DNA of 64,000 nt from JACRCG01 sp964524835. GTDB taxonomy: Bacteria > Desulfobacterota > Desulfuromonadia > Geobacterales > Pseudopelobacteraceae. The DNA lies in NCBI GenBank assembly GCA_964524835.1, contig CAZGEG010000016.1, positions 47,727 to 111,726 on the forward strand. The letters are read 5' to 3'. Each line of letters opens with the position of its first letter. Position 1 is the stretch's first letter. Position numbers and translations under genes: made by a program. The notes under the pieces are model-generated. The model was not told where the DNA came from. It did no database searches and was given only the letters and a program-made list of their open reading frames with translations. Of this stretch, positions 7,609-16,079 are shown piece by piece.

Positions 7609-10600
7609 TTATCCCCCTTTCTGAACCCAAAACTGGTACATACTGAAGAAGGTGTCAGGGTTTTCGTTCTCAAAGGTCTGCCATTGTGCCAGGTTCGTTG
7701 CACTACAATCTCCAGGGAAACGACGTTTATAGGCATTAATGACCTGTGGATCGATATCGAACCCTAATAACACCAGATTATTGTCCTGGAGAAACTCATC
7801 AATGCCGGTTAGTGCCAGGCGATGTTCCTGAACATGGAAAAGCAGGTCACGGCAACTGCTGACGCTGAAAAAGTCTGCCGATTGAATGGTGTTTCCGAAA
7901 TCCATGCTTTTATTCAGAACCATCAAATCCTGGCGGCACCTCCGGATTTCATCAGCCGTTGTTCCATACCCCTGTTCCGCGATGAAGTCCCGAATCCGGA
8001 CGATATTCCGGCGCGCCACCTCACTGTAAAAGCCAAGATTCATGAACCCGCCAGGGCGCAGCAGAGACAGCAGGACACGCCAGCCAGCCCAGGGATCAGC
8101 AAGGTGATGCAAGACACCGGAAGATTCAATAACATCGAAGCTGCGGCCAAGCGAGCCCAGCTTCAGCAGGTCCGCCTGGGCGTACTCGATTGAGTTCAAC
8201 CCCAGTTCGCGCGTCTTCCGCCTGGCATAGCCAAGACTGCTTATGCTGAGATCAACCGCCAGCACCCGCGCACCCAGGAACCGCTGGGCCGTTCCAATGG
8301 AATGCTGGCCAGTGCCGCAACCGGCAATCAGGATGTCAACGCCGCCACTCTTGACGTGCCGATTGAAAGAAGCCAGGGGAAACTTCTGGGATAAATATCC
8401 GACAATATCCTTTGCTTTTCCTGGAGGCGCCGCCTTGATCCAGCGCGGATAGGGATTCTCCTCGTATTGATTTTGCACCAGAAGAGACACCTCATCTTCG
8501 ATGTCCGTCAACCGCGGAATGCCGGTACGCTCCTGCACCTCTCGCTCCGGTTCGAGAATCTGCTGCAGCAGTACATCATTAACCGCTTCGGGCCATTGAC
8601 CATCAAGAAGCCGGGCGGCAAGCGGGAGAGAGCAGAGCGGGAAGTAGGCCGCGACAACCACCGGCCAAAGGACCGGCACCTGGACATTCGATCTCAGCGC
8701 CGCATCCAGTGAATCCCGCAAAACACCCGCCTTTTGGATTTCGGCATCGGTGTGGGAAAACACATATTCATTGATGAAGCACTGACGCGCCAAAGCACTG
8801 TAGAATTTCAACGCCGGGGCGGCCGTAACCTCACCGCCTGATGGCATCATGACGGCAGCATCTTCGAGCATGGCCCACCGGGCCATCGTCAGAAAACGCT
8901 CCATTTCAAGGTCGCATATTGGCGCAGCATTGAGCAGAGCGAACAGCAACGGCTCAGATGCAATCGCGGAGAGGCCGGACGGGCCGAACAACTCCTGCAC
9001 CGATAATCTATGGGGCCACACGTTGACTGCTCGTGCCACGCACCCGCCGATATCCGGGTTGAGCGTGACCAATTCAATGCCAGCCCGAACCAGATCGATC
9101 GGTGTCCCCCAAGGCTCGCTCAAGGCGCGAACCACGGCTGAGCGGACCTCGCTGTCATCCAGTGTGAAACTCATCTGTTTTACACAGGCTATGAAGATGC
9201 TCTTGGCTACTTCTGTTTCTTTGTATTGAAGTGATTGCTTGACGATATTCAAGGCAACCTCAGTCTTGCCCTGCTCATAGAGCAACGACGCAAGATTATT
9301 GAGGACTTCAACGTAATCGGCCCTGATCTGCAGAGCCCGGCGGTAGCAGGTTTCGGCCTCCTCCTGCCGCCCCATATTCTTGAGGGTAATGCCGAGATTG
9401 TTATACGCTTCAACAGAATCCGGATTGACCTCAAGCGCATGACGGTAACAGGCTGCTGCCTCCTCAACCCGGCCCAGCACCCTGAAGATATTGCCCAGAT
9501 TGTAATGTGCATGGCCAAAATCCGGTTTAATCTCCAGCGCACGTCGATAACTTGCACCGGCCTCCTCCAGGCGGCCTAAATCTTCGAGAACGCCGCCCAG
9601 GTTGCTATGGACCTCAGCGAAATCCGGATTGATCTCCAGCGCACGCCGGTATCTGGCTTCGGCCTGTTCCAGTCGGCCAAGATCAGAGAGGATAATACCC
9701 AGATTGAAATGCGTTTCAGCAAGATCCGGCTTGACCTCCAGCGCGCGGAGGCAAATAGCCTCTGCCTCCTCCAGTCGCCCCATATCCTTAAGGGTGTTGC
9801 CAAGGTTGTTAAGTGCCTCAATAAAATCCGGCCTGATCTCCAGCGCATGTCGGTAACTGGCTTCTGCCTCCCCCAGTCTCCCCATATTCTTGAGAGTATT
9901 GCCAAGATTGCTATGTGCTTCAGCGTAATCCGGTTCGAGCTCCAGCGCACGGAGGTAACTGGCTTCTGCCTCCTCCAGCAGGCCGAGTTCATTGAGGGTG
10001 ATGCCCTGGTTGCTATGCGCCCCTGCATCCGTCGGCAACAGCTGTACTGCCTTTCGCATAGGCTCCAGCGATTCTGCAATACGTCCCTGTAATTTATGTA
10101 CCACTCCCAGAATTTTCCAGCTAATCCCATGCTGCGGAAAAAGCGACGTATGACGTCGTGCAATGACTTCTGCCTCAGCATAGAGACGCTGATCGATCAG
10201 CTTCACCAGCTGTTCGGTCTCTTCAGCAGCGGGTACCGGGTTTGGTTGCGAATCAGTTGAAACTGAAGTCTGATGGGGTTGGCCGGCCTTGTTGTGAATC
10301 TTATTTTCTGCAAGCGGGTTTTTTAGAGGTGTGACTGAGTTATAGAAAGCGGCTTTTTTGGTACATTCAAAGGCCTTGTCTATGTCAGATTGAGCGTAGT
10401 AGATCTTTGAGAGGCTGAGATACACCGGGGCATAATCCACGCACTGGGCAAGTATGTTGTTGAGGATTTCGAATGCATGACTGAATTCGCAGCGGGCAAT
10501 CGCATCTTCCGCATTTTTGTGGGCACTGACAATGTCGTTAAAAACGGTTGTTATATTAGTGCGTTTTTCCTCAAATGAGGGGTCGGAGCACATCGACAGC

Positions 10601-11805
10601 AGTGTTACCAGCGAGTGCAGTTCCTTGTTTTTCAGATAATAGTTTATACAGTCAATGAATTTAGGGTTTTGCGTTACCTTATAATGCGGGCCCCAACATC
10701 TTCGCACCGATGAAAACCGGTCTATGGTATTCAATACGTTCTGCACATACTGTTCCGCCGTTCTGGTTTCAGCTTTTGCATATCCCTTCTGAATCAGTCT
10801 CTCCCGCAGCAACGGGTCTTGCATCAGCTTCATTATCGCGTTGGCAAAACCGACCTCATCCTGAGGGTCTACCAGTATGGCGGCATCTCCAAGCTGTTCT
10901 TCCGCTCCCCTGACATTAGCCGCTATAACGGGGCATCCTGCAGAAAACGCTTCGATTGGAGGGATGTTGTCGGGTCCGAAATAGCTGGGATAGACCAGTG
11001 CAAATGCATTTTGATAGAGCCAGAGAATGGACTCTTCTGATACAAAGCCCGGCAACAGTACGTCATTATTAAGCCCCATTTCAGCAATAGCGTGGGTGAT
11101 ATACCCCATATTCCCGTAATCAGAGCCTGTCAATATCACCTTGAGTTCAGTATTGTACTTTGATTTCAAGATTTTTATTGTTTCAAGGAGGACGATATGA
11201 TTTTTGTGCGGCCAGAATTGCGCTGGATAAAATATGAAGCGGTTTTTTTTCAATCCGATGTTTATTAACTCGCCTGGCTCGTCAATCGGTGTTTTTGAAA
11301 TGTTTTGTGGCGGGACAAGCGGATTTACAACGATTCTATCGGCAGGAATCCGGTAAAAAGAGGAAATTTCTTTTTTGCCTTCTTCTGTGCCTGTCAGTAT
11401 AAATGTTGCACGGGGAAGAAAGTGATTATAAAATTTTTCCCGGGAGGCATATTCGCCGCCGGAACTCACCTCCGGGAAATGCGCTTGCAAACGGTGCTGC
11501 AAATCCCACACGGGAAGTATATGGGGAATGTCGATTTCCTCATATGATACGGACAAAAACCACATAATATCAACCTGATGACGTAATGCCGCCTCATAAA
11601 GCCTGCCGTTATACCATTCCGTATTCACACAGAACAGTGCCTCGTCATTCAATACATCGATTTCTCCCTTACGGAAAAAAACAATTTTATGTTTCAGGCT
11701 GCTGCTTTTCTGCCTGCGTACAATTTCGTTGAGCAAGCTTTGCTGATAGACATACCCACCACCAACACACTCGTCGCCGGAGACGACATATATACCTACA
11801 ATCAT
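7609..11805 (-). CDS. Giant fusion: GT4 glycosyltransferase - TPR array - SAM methyltransferase
   Basis: 1398 residues. Residues about 1-370 are a GT-B glycosyltransferase of family 4 (FIFYPAQFWPHKNHIVLLE as start of the second Rossmann domain; IPPIEAFSAGCPVIAANVRG as the donor-binding motif). A loosely helical linker with weak TPRs covers about 370-570. At least eight well-conserved 34-residue TPRs follow (about 575-855, pattern LGRLEEAEASYRRALEI). The C-terminus (about 1130-1398) is a class I methyltransferase with motif I DILIAGCGTGQHS and motif LHHLADPWAGWRVLLSLLRP. The start ATG at 11805 has AGGAAA upstream; a GTG 18 nt further out is also in frame. It probably elongates and methylates a glycan, with the TPRs binding the protein acceptor, as TPR-methyltransferase proteins of flagellin glycosylation islands are thought to do. 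The acceptor is not identified. Confidence 0.88.
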   Translation of the reverse strand: MIVGIYVVSGDECVGGGYVYQQSLLNEIVRRQKSSSLKHKIVFFRKGEIDVLNDEALFCVNTEWYNGRLYEAALRHQVDIMWFLSVSYEEIDIPHILPVWDLQHRLQAHFPEVSSGGEYASREKFYNHFLPRATFILTGTEEGKKEISSFYRIPADRIVVNPLVPPQNISKTPIDEPGELINIGLKKNRFIFYPAQFWPHKNHIVLLETIKILKSKYNTELKVILTGSDYGNMGYITHAIAEMGLNNDVLLPGFVSEESILWLYQNAFALVYPSYFGPDNIPPIEAFSAGCPVIAANVRGAEEQLGDAAILVDPQDEVGFANAIMKLMQDPLLRERLIQKGYAKAETRTAEQYVQNVLNTIDRFSSVRRCWGPHYKVTQNPKFIDCINYYLKNKELHSLVTLLSMCSDPSFEEKRTNITTVFNDIVSAHKNAEDAIARCEFSHAFEILNNILAQCVDYAPVYLSLSKIYYAQSDIDKAFECTKKAAFYNSVTPLKNPLAENKIHNKAGQPHQTSVSTDSQPNPVPAAEETEQLVKLIDQRLYAEAEVIARRHTSLFPQHGISWKILGVVHKLQGRIAESLEPMRKAVQLLPTDAGAHSNQGITLNELGLLEEAEASYLRALELEPDYAEAHSNLGNTLKNMGRLGEAEASYRHALEIRPDFIEALNNLGNTLKDMGRLEEAEAICLRALEVKPDLAETHFNLGIILSDLGRLEQAEARYRRALEINPDFAEVHSNLGGVLEDLGRLEEAGASYRRALEIKPDFGHAHYNLGNIFRVLGRVEEAAACYRHALEVNPDSVEAYNNLGITLKNMGRQEEAETCYRRALQIRADYVEVLNNLASLLYEQGKTEVALNIVKQSLQYKETEVAKSIFIACVKQMSFTLDDSEVRSAVVRALSEPWGTPIDLVRAGIELVTLNPDIGGCVARAVNVWPHRLSVQELFGPSGLSAIASEPLLFALLNAAPICDLEMERFLTMARWAMLEDAAVMMPSGGEVTAAPALKFYSALARQCFINEYVFSHTDAEIQKAGVLRDSLDAALRSNVQVPVLWPVVVAAYFPLCSLPLAARLLDGQWPEAVNDVLLQQILEPEREVQERTGIPRLTDIEDEVSLLVQNQYEENPYPRWIKAAPPGKAKDIVGYLSQKFPLASFNRHVKSGGVDILIAGCGTGQHSIGTAQRFLGARVLAVDLSISSLGYARRKTRELGLNSIEYAQADLLKLGSLGRSFDVIESSGVLHHLADPWAGWRVLLSLLRPGGFMNLGFYSEVARRNIVRIRDFIAEQGYGTTADEIRRCRQDLMVLNKSMDFGNTIQSADFFSVSSCRDLLFHVQEHRLALTGIDEFLQDNNLVLLGFDIDPQVINAYKRRFPGDCSATNLAQWQTFENENPDTFFSMYQFWVQKGG
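9240..10085 (-). repeat. In-gene tandem repeat, about 102-bp period (TPR array)
   Basis: At least eight consecutive 34-codon units encode near-identical TPR helices (for example LEEAEASYRRALEIKPDF). Conservation is high at DNA level too: the complementary text for leucine-glutamate-proline junctions and the gcctcctccag stretch recurs at about 102-bp steps. Such arrays can change copy number by recombination or slippage, so the number of units may differ between strains. Confidence 0.85.
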
Positions 11806-11851
11806 AAATATTTCCTGTGCCACTGCGAATTGCCCACTTACCAGGCCCGGA

Positions 11852-12610
11852 TCAAGAAGACTTGCGTGCGATAACTACAGCATTCCAGCTGGTAAATTCC
11901 AGCCGTGATGATGTCAGCCATTCCTCGAATAACAGGGGCTCAAAACCGGAAGAAGAGAGCAGCAACTTGAGTTCAGGCATGAATAGATAGCGCATGCGAT
12001 GCGTTTCATTGATCTCCCGGACACTGTCGTTGGCCTTGTCTCTGAGAAACACCCGGTAATTGACAGCCACCACATTTTCATTCGGGTGCATTTCGGGCCG
12101 GGCTATGCGGGTCACGCTGACAGCCTCATCCTCAAGTTCCTTTACCCGCACGGCCGGCCGGTCCGTCAGCACTCCCGGGCCATACCAGCAGTCGAAGATG
12201 AATACGCCTCCCGGAGCCAGATGGCTATGGGCGGTTGAAAATGCCTCCATCAGGTCAGCATTGGTTACCTGGTAGCTCATCACATGAAACAGGGAAATGA
12301 CCACATCAAAGGTTTTTCCAAGGCGAACAGTGCGTACGTCACCCTGAACATATTCAAGTGCCCTGTTGCCTGCAGCCGCATCCCGCGCCGCTGTCAGCAT
12401 CTCCTCCGAGAGATCGACCCCGGTAACAGAGTACCCCCGGTCAACAAGACAGCGATCGTGCCGACCCGAGCCGCACCCCAGGTTGAGGACCGTCGTGGCG
12501 CCCGGACTCTGCCTCTGGATCAGGTTGTGGACATAGTCCGTTTCACCGGCATAGTCCTTGTCGCGGTATAGCAGGTCATAATAGCGGGCATATTCATTGA
12601 ACACGCTCAT
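11852..12610 (-). CDS. Class I SAM-dependent methyltransferase
   Basis: 252 residues from the ATG at 12610, which overlaps the stop of the upstream aminotransferase by 4 nt (ATGA). Motif I is TVLNLGCGSGRHDRCL (about residues 39-54), followed by YSVTGVDLSEEML (acidic ribose-binding Asp), EYVQGDVRTVRLG and FDVVISLFHVM. The family commonly methylates small molecules or sugar nucleotides. Coupling to an aminotransferase and a cupin-like gene suggests N- or O-methylation of an amino sugar, which is inference. It ends 46 nt before the fusion glycosyltransferase gene. Confidence 0.85.
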   Translation of the reverse strand: MSVFNEYARYYDLLYRDKDYAGETDYVHNLIQRQSPGATTVLNLGCGSGRHDRCLVDRGYSVTGVDLSEEMLTAARDAAAGNRALEYVQGDVRTVRLGKTFDVVISLFHVMSYQVTNADLMEAFSTAHSHLAPGGVFIFDCWYGPGVLTDRPAVRVKELEDEAVSVTRIARPEMHPNENVVAVNYRVFLRDKANDSVREINETHRMRYLFMPELKLLLSSSGFEPLLFEEWLTSSRLEFTSWNAVVIARKSS

Positions 12611-13713
12611 GAAAGACACTCCTTGACGGCTTCAATCACCGTGGCGACCTGTCCATCGGTCAGAGTCAGCCCGTTGGGGATGTAAAAACCCTTTCGGGCC
12701 AGTCGTTCCGCCACTGGATACCGTTCACCGCAAAACAGTCCCATCTCGTGAAACACCGGCTGTTCGTGCATGCCTAAAAAAAACGGCCTAGTCTCGATGC
12801 CCAGTGTTCGCAACTGCGTCATTACCCGGACGGCGTCCGTTTCCCGCTCTTCGCCCAGCACGATCCCGTAGACCCAAAAGACATTTCGTGCCCAGGGCAT
12901 CTCGACCGGAAGCTGAATTTCATGGATAGCGGAAAACGCTGCATCGTACGCATGCGCGATCTCCCGTTTGCGGATAACCGTTTCCTCGACCCGCTCGATC
13001 TGCCCGACCCCCATAGCCGCCTGGACATTGGTCATGCGGAAATTGTACCCCAGCTCTTCATGGTAAAAGCGCCGCCCCGGTTGAAAGCAGAGGTTGCGCA
13101 GGGAGCGGGCACGTTCCGCGTGTTCCGGGCTTTTAACCAGCACCATGCCCCCCTCACCGGTGGTAATGAGCTTGTTGGCGTAGAAGCTGAAGGTGCTGAT
13201 ATGGCCGATGCCGCCGCACCGCCGTCCCTTGTATTCGGCGCCGTGAACTTCTGCCGCATCCTCGATGACGGTCAAGCCATGTTTTTCGGCCAACGCCATG
13301 ATCGGGTCCATGTCGGCGGGATGCCCGTAAATGTGAACCACCAGGATGGCCTTGGTGCGGGGGGTGATCCGTCCCTCGATCTGCTCAACATCCATCTGCC
13401 AGGTTACGGGATCGCTGTCCACCAGCACCGGCACTCCGCCTGCCCTCACGACCGACTGTGCCGGTGAGATGATGGTGAAGGCCGGCATGATGACCTCATC
13501 CCCCGCCTTCAGATCAAGCAGTTCAACGGCTATGTCCAGGGCGGTAGAACCGTTGGATACGGCAATACCGTGCGCCATACCGCAGTAGTCGGCCCAGCGC
13601 TCTTCAAAGAGATCGAGGTATTTTCCAGCGGACGAGATCCAGCCCGAGGACAGGGCGTCATTCACCAGTTCAATATCACGCGCAGTTATCAGCGGTTCGC
13701 AAACCGGTATCAT
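12607..13713 (-). CDS. DegT/DnrJ/EryC1/StrS sugar aminotransferase, perosamine-synthase-like
   Basis: 368 residues. Typical motifs are VSNGSTALDIAVELLDL, GDEVIMPAFTIISPAQS, HIYGHPADMDPIMALAEKHG, VIEDAAEVHGAEYKG and the PLP lysine in FYANKLITTGEGGMV. The overall pattern (SSGWISSAGKYLDLFEE at the N-terminus) resembles GDP-perosamine synthases, which aminate a 4-keto-6-deoxy sugar. The start overlaps the stop of the cupin gene by one base (TGATG), and the stop overlaps the methyltransferase start. It is a second amination activity distinct from LegC, so the island probably makes a second amino sugar or a modified one. Confidence 0.85.
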   Translation of the reverse strand: MIPVCEPLITARDIELVNDALSSGWISSAGKYLDLFEERWADYCGMAHGIAVSNGSTALDIAVELLDLKAGDEVIMPAFTIISPAQSVVRAGGVPVLVDSDPVTWQMDVEQIEGRITPRTKAILVVHIYGHPADMDPIMALAEKHGLTVIEDAAEVHGAEYKGRRCGGIGHISTFSFYANKLITTGEGGMVLVKSPEHAERARSLRNLCFQPGRRFYHEELGYNFRMTNVQAAMGVGQIERVEETVIRKREIAHAYDAAFSAIHEIQLPVEMPWARNVFWVYGIVLGEERETDAVRVMTQLRTLGIETRPFFLGMHEQPVFHEMGLFCGERYPVAERLARKGFYIPNGLTLTDGQVATVIEAVKECLS

Positions 13714-14135
13714 CAGAAGCGTTCCTTTTCCACCAGGCCGGTATACGGACCCTGCTTGATCTCAAGGAAAATGGTGTCTTCAAGGCACTTGAAACAGTGT
13801 CCTCCCGACACAAGCTGGATCATGTCCCCTTCCTCCAGCACCCAGGTCCCGAGCGGACTCTTGTCCATGGCATACAGTTCTACCTCGGTGCTCCCTTTCC
13901 TGATCAGCAGGGTTTCGGGAGTGCCGACGAGGTGCCGCTGCAGCGGCAGGTGACTGTGGCGGACTACGACGCCGTCCTTCGGGTAGACAACGAAGCCGAG
14001 CTGCTGGTAGTAGCTGTCGGGCGAGATGAAGGTGGTTTCTGCCGGCATGAAGTCGCGCCGGATGATGGTGGCGATGTGTTGATCGTTCCAGGTTATATGT
14101 TCGACTGAAGAATTTTTGTGCTGCGAATTGTCCAT
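13713..14135 (-). CDS. Small cupin-like protein in glycan cluster
   Basis: 140 residues without signal peptide or membrane segment. The second half (TPETLLIRKGSTEVELYAMD, LEEGDMIQLVSGGHCFKCL) has the alternating glycine/strand pattern of a cupin barrel. I do not recognise the motif set of the FdtA/QdtA ketoisomerases, so no enzymatic activity is claimed. It is translationally coupled to the aminotransferase gene that follows (one-base overlap), implying action on the same sugar nucleotide. The 3' partner genes argue for a metabolic rather than regulatory role. Confidence 0.7.
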   Translation of the reverse strand: MDNSQHKNSSVEHITWNDQHIATIIRRDFMPAETTFISPDSYYQQLGFVVYPKDGVVVRHSHLPLQRHLVGTPETLLIRKGSTEVELYAMDKSPLGTWVLEEGDMIQLVSGGHCFKCLEDTIFLEIKQGPYTGLVEKERF

Positions 14136-14150
14136 ATCTTTCTCCTTGTT

Positions 14151-14339
14151 CTATCTAGTTTCCGTCCGGAAAGGGTGCCTTTTCGCCCTAGCGGCGTCAA
14201 TCTTCGTGATTGCTTGTGCGGCGTACCGATGTACGCCTCCGCGCAATCCCTTGATTTCCTTGCCAGGACAAAAAACCCCTCCTTTCCGAATCGGAAACCG
14301 ACAGTTTCTCATCCGAAGATTCCGGATGGAAACTATCTA
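14151..14339. repeat. MITE-like palindromic element with 16-bp terminal inverted repeats
   Basis: TAGTTTCCGTCCGGAA at 14156-14171 and TTCCGGATGGAAACTA at 14320-14335 are inverted repeats with a single mismatch. A 7-bp direct repeat CTATCTA lies at both ends (14151-14157 and 14333-14339). Inside, GGCGTAC-CGAT-GTACGCC forms a perfect hairpin, extended by GATTGC (14208) and GCAATC (14243). The right end supplies the stop codon of the neighbouring TPR gene. The structure fits a small non-autonomous mobile or dispersed palindromic element; copies elsewhere in the genome cannot be checked here. Confidence 0.6.
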
Positions 14340-15899
14340 AATCAGGTCCTGAAGCGCTGTCCTGATCTCCGCATTCCACGGTTCGATCTCCAGGGCGCGG
14401 CGGTAGAACGATTTTGCCTCTTCCGGACGGCCGACAGCGGTACAGATCTGTCCCAGCCCGGCAAGAGTCTCCATGTCACGGGGCTGTGTACGGAAAAGGT
14501 CGAGATAGATGCCGATGGCCTCGTCGACCATTCCAAGTTCGGCAAAGTAGAGGTCGGCCAGGTTTTTCCGGAAGCTGCCGTTGTCCGGCTGCAGTTCGGC
14601 AGCTCGTTCGTAGGCACGGCGCGCGCCCTCGATGTCGCCGAGGCGGTAGCGGAGAACGCCGAGGTCATTTTGGAAAAGGGCATTGCTGCCGCTGGTGTGG
14701 GCCAATTCTTCCAGCAGTGAGTGCGCCTCACTCAGCCGGTCCTGCTGCACAAGCCGCAGCGCTTCGGCGTGTATCTCATCAAAGCTTCGACCTGCATCCG
14801 GTGATAAGAGATCCGCCCTTTCCCTGTCTGAAATCGCGGCAAGCGATTCCCGGGCGTCGCCGTTCCAGGGTTCGATCTTCAGAATGGTTTCAAGAAATGA
14901 GCGGGCATCGTCGATTTTGCCCGCTTCGAGACAGATTGTGCTGATCGCCGTAAGCGTTTCGATGTCCCGGGGATTGCTGCCGAGAATTTTGACATACAGC
15001 TTCAGGGCTTCCTCGGTATCACCGCAGGCGATAGAGAGAAGATCGGCCAGATTCTTCATGAAATTCAGGTTATCCGGCTGCAGACGGTGAGCTTCCTCAT
15101 GATGGCTGCGGGCCTGGAGGATGTCACCATCCTGCTGGCAGAGTACGCCCAGGTCATTATGGCCGGGCGCGTAGTCCGGGTGGCGCGCAAGCAGATCCTG
15201 CAGCGCTCGACGTGCCTCGCTGCTTTTTCCGGAGTTGGCCAGCTCAAGCGCCTGGCGATGGAGCTGCTCGGGGCTCTTTGCTTGTTCCTGGAAAACCGGC
15301 GTTTTCTGAATCGGGGGTGCGGAATAGTGCGGCATGGGAGCAGCTGGTGGTGCGTTAAAAGCAGGCGCAGGCGGAGTGGATAGCTGTGCCGGCTGAGACG
15401 GAGCCTGCAGCTCTACGCCCAGTTGCTGCAGGGCCTGTCGTGCCTGGCTGTTTACTGTATCAAGCTGGAGAGTTCGCGTAAAATACTGGCGTGCCTGTTC
15501 GCGACGGCCGGTCTGAACGCTGATCGTTCCAAGGGCATTCAAGGTCTCGACATCGAAGGGGTTGTCCTTCAGGATGTCCAGATAGGTCTGGATAGCATCG
15601 TCGGCCCAATCCAGCTCGACAAAATAAAAGTCTGCCAGATTTTTGCGGAAAGTAATGTTGGACGGTTCAAGCTTGTGGGCTTTTTCATAGTGCGCCAGCG
15701 CCTTCAAGCCATTGCCGGCCTGGTAGTAGAGCACCGCCAGGTCGTTGTGCGCCTGGGCAAGTTCGGGATAAATTTTCAGGAAGTTCTGAATCTGCCGGAT
15801 AGCTTCTTCCGATTCCACTTCACGGATGTAGGCAACGATCCTCTCATATGTAGCCCTGCCTTCAATTACGACAAGACCCTGTAATTTCAGTTGATTCAT
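14337..15899 (-). CDS. TPR protein built of three repeated TPR blocks
   Basis: 520 residues from an ATG at 15899 with GGGAGA upstream. Three homologous blocks of roughly 130-150 residues can be aligned: each carries a HNDLxVLxxxxGD helix pair, a PDNxxFRKNLADLYF segment, xxxxExxLGxIxxxxGRxxxAxxFYxRxL and ends in EPWNAEIRxAL. Blocks 1 and 2 are joined by a proline/alanine-rich linker (about residues 165-215). No signal peptide or enzyme domain is seen, so it is probably a cytoplasmic scaffold. The stop codon TAG lies inside the end of the palindromic element at 14151-14339. A good sigma-70 promoter lies upstream. Confidence 0.8.
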   Translation of the reverse strand: MNQLKLQGLVVIEGRATYERIVAYIREVESEEAIRQIQNFLKIYPELAQAHNDLAVLYYQAGNGLKALAHYEKAHKLEPSNITFRKNLADFYFVELDWADDAIQTYLDILKDNPFDVETLNALGTISVQTGRREQARQYFTRTLQLDTVNSQARQALQQLGVELQAPSQPAQLSTPPAPAFNAPPAAPMPHYSAPPIQKTPVFQEQAKSPEQLHRQALELANSGKSSEARRALQDLLARHPDYAPGHNDLGVLCQQDGDILQARSHHEEAHRLQPDNLNFMKNLADLLSIACGDTEEALKLYVKILGSNPRDIETLTAISTICLEAGKIDDARSFLETILKIEPWNGDARESLAAISDRERADLLSPDAGRSFDEIHAEALRLVQQDRLSEAHSLLEELAHTSGSNALFQNDLGVLRYRLGDIEGARRAYERAAELQPDNGSFRKNLADLYFAELGMVDEAIGIYLDLFRTQPRDMETLAGLGQICTAVGRPEEAKSFYRRALEIEPWNAEIRTALQDLI

Positions 15900-15954
15900 A
15901 TCTATCTCCCTGTCTGAAGACCTCAAAATTAATTTAGTTTAGTGTAAAGTATTA

Positions 15955-15983
15955 ATTTTACAATAGTCGCTTCATATTTGCAA
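15955..15983 (-). promoter_or_regulatory. Sigma-70 promoter of the triple-block TPR gene
   Basis: On the minus strand TTGCAA (15983-15978), a 17-bp spacer and TAAAAT (15960-15955) match the -35 and -10 consensus in 4 of 6 and 5 of 6 positions. Transcription would start near 15948, about 50 nt before the ATG at 15899. TGTAAA and TTTACA half-sites (15943-15948, 15957-15962) straddle the start region and resemble the palindromes at 42.6 kb. Confidence 0.55.
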
Positions 15984-16018
15984 TGAATCGTTGAATACCG
16001 GATATTCAGGTTTTTCAT

Positions 16019-16048
16019 AAAAAAAGGGGCTCACATTATGAACCCCTT
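16019..16048 (-). terminator. Rho-independent terminator of the SbsA-like TPR gene
   Basis: On the minus strand AAGGGGTTCA-taatg-TGAGCCCCTT forms a nearly perfect 10-bp stem followed by a run of seven T. It begins about 31 nt after the stop codon at 16080 and separates this gene from the next TPR gene. Confidence 0.85.
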
Positions 16049-16079
16049 TGGACAATGTAACTCATTACCAGTAAAAGTA

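Noticed and set aside
9235..10181. Open frames on both strands over the TPR array of the fusion gene
   Set aside because: They reflect the 102-bp repeat; their translations are repetitive and lack any TPR or other domain pattern.
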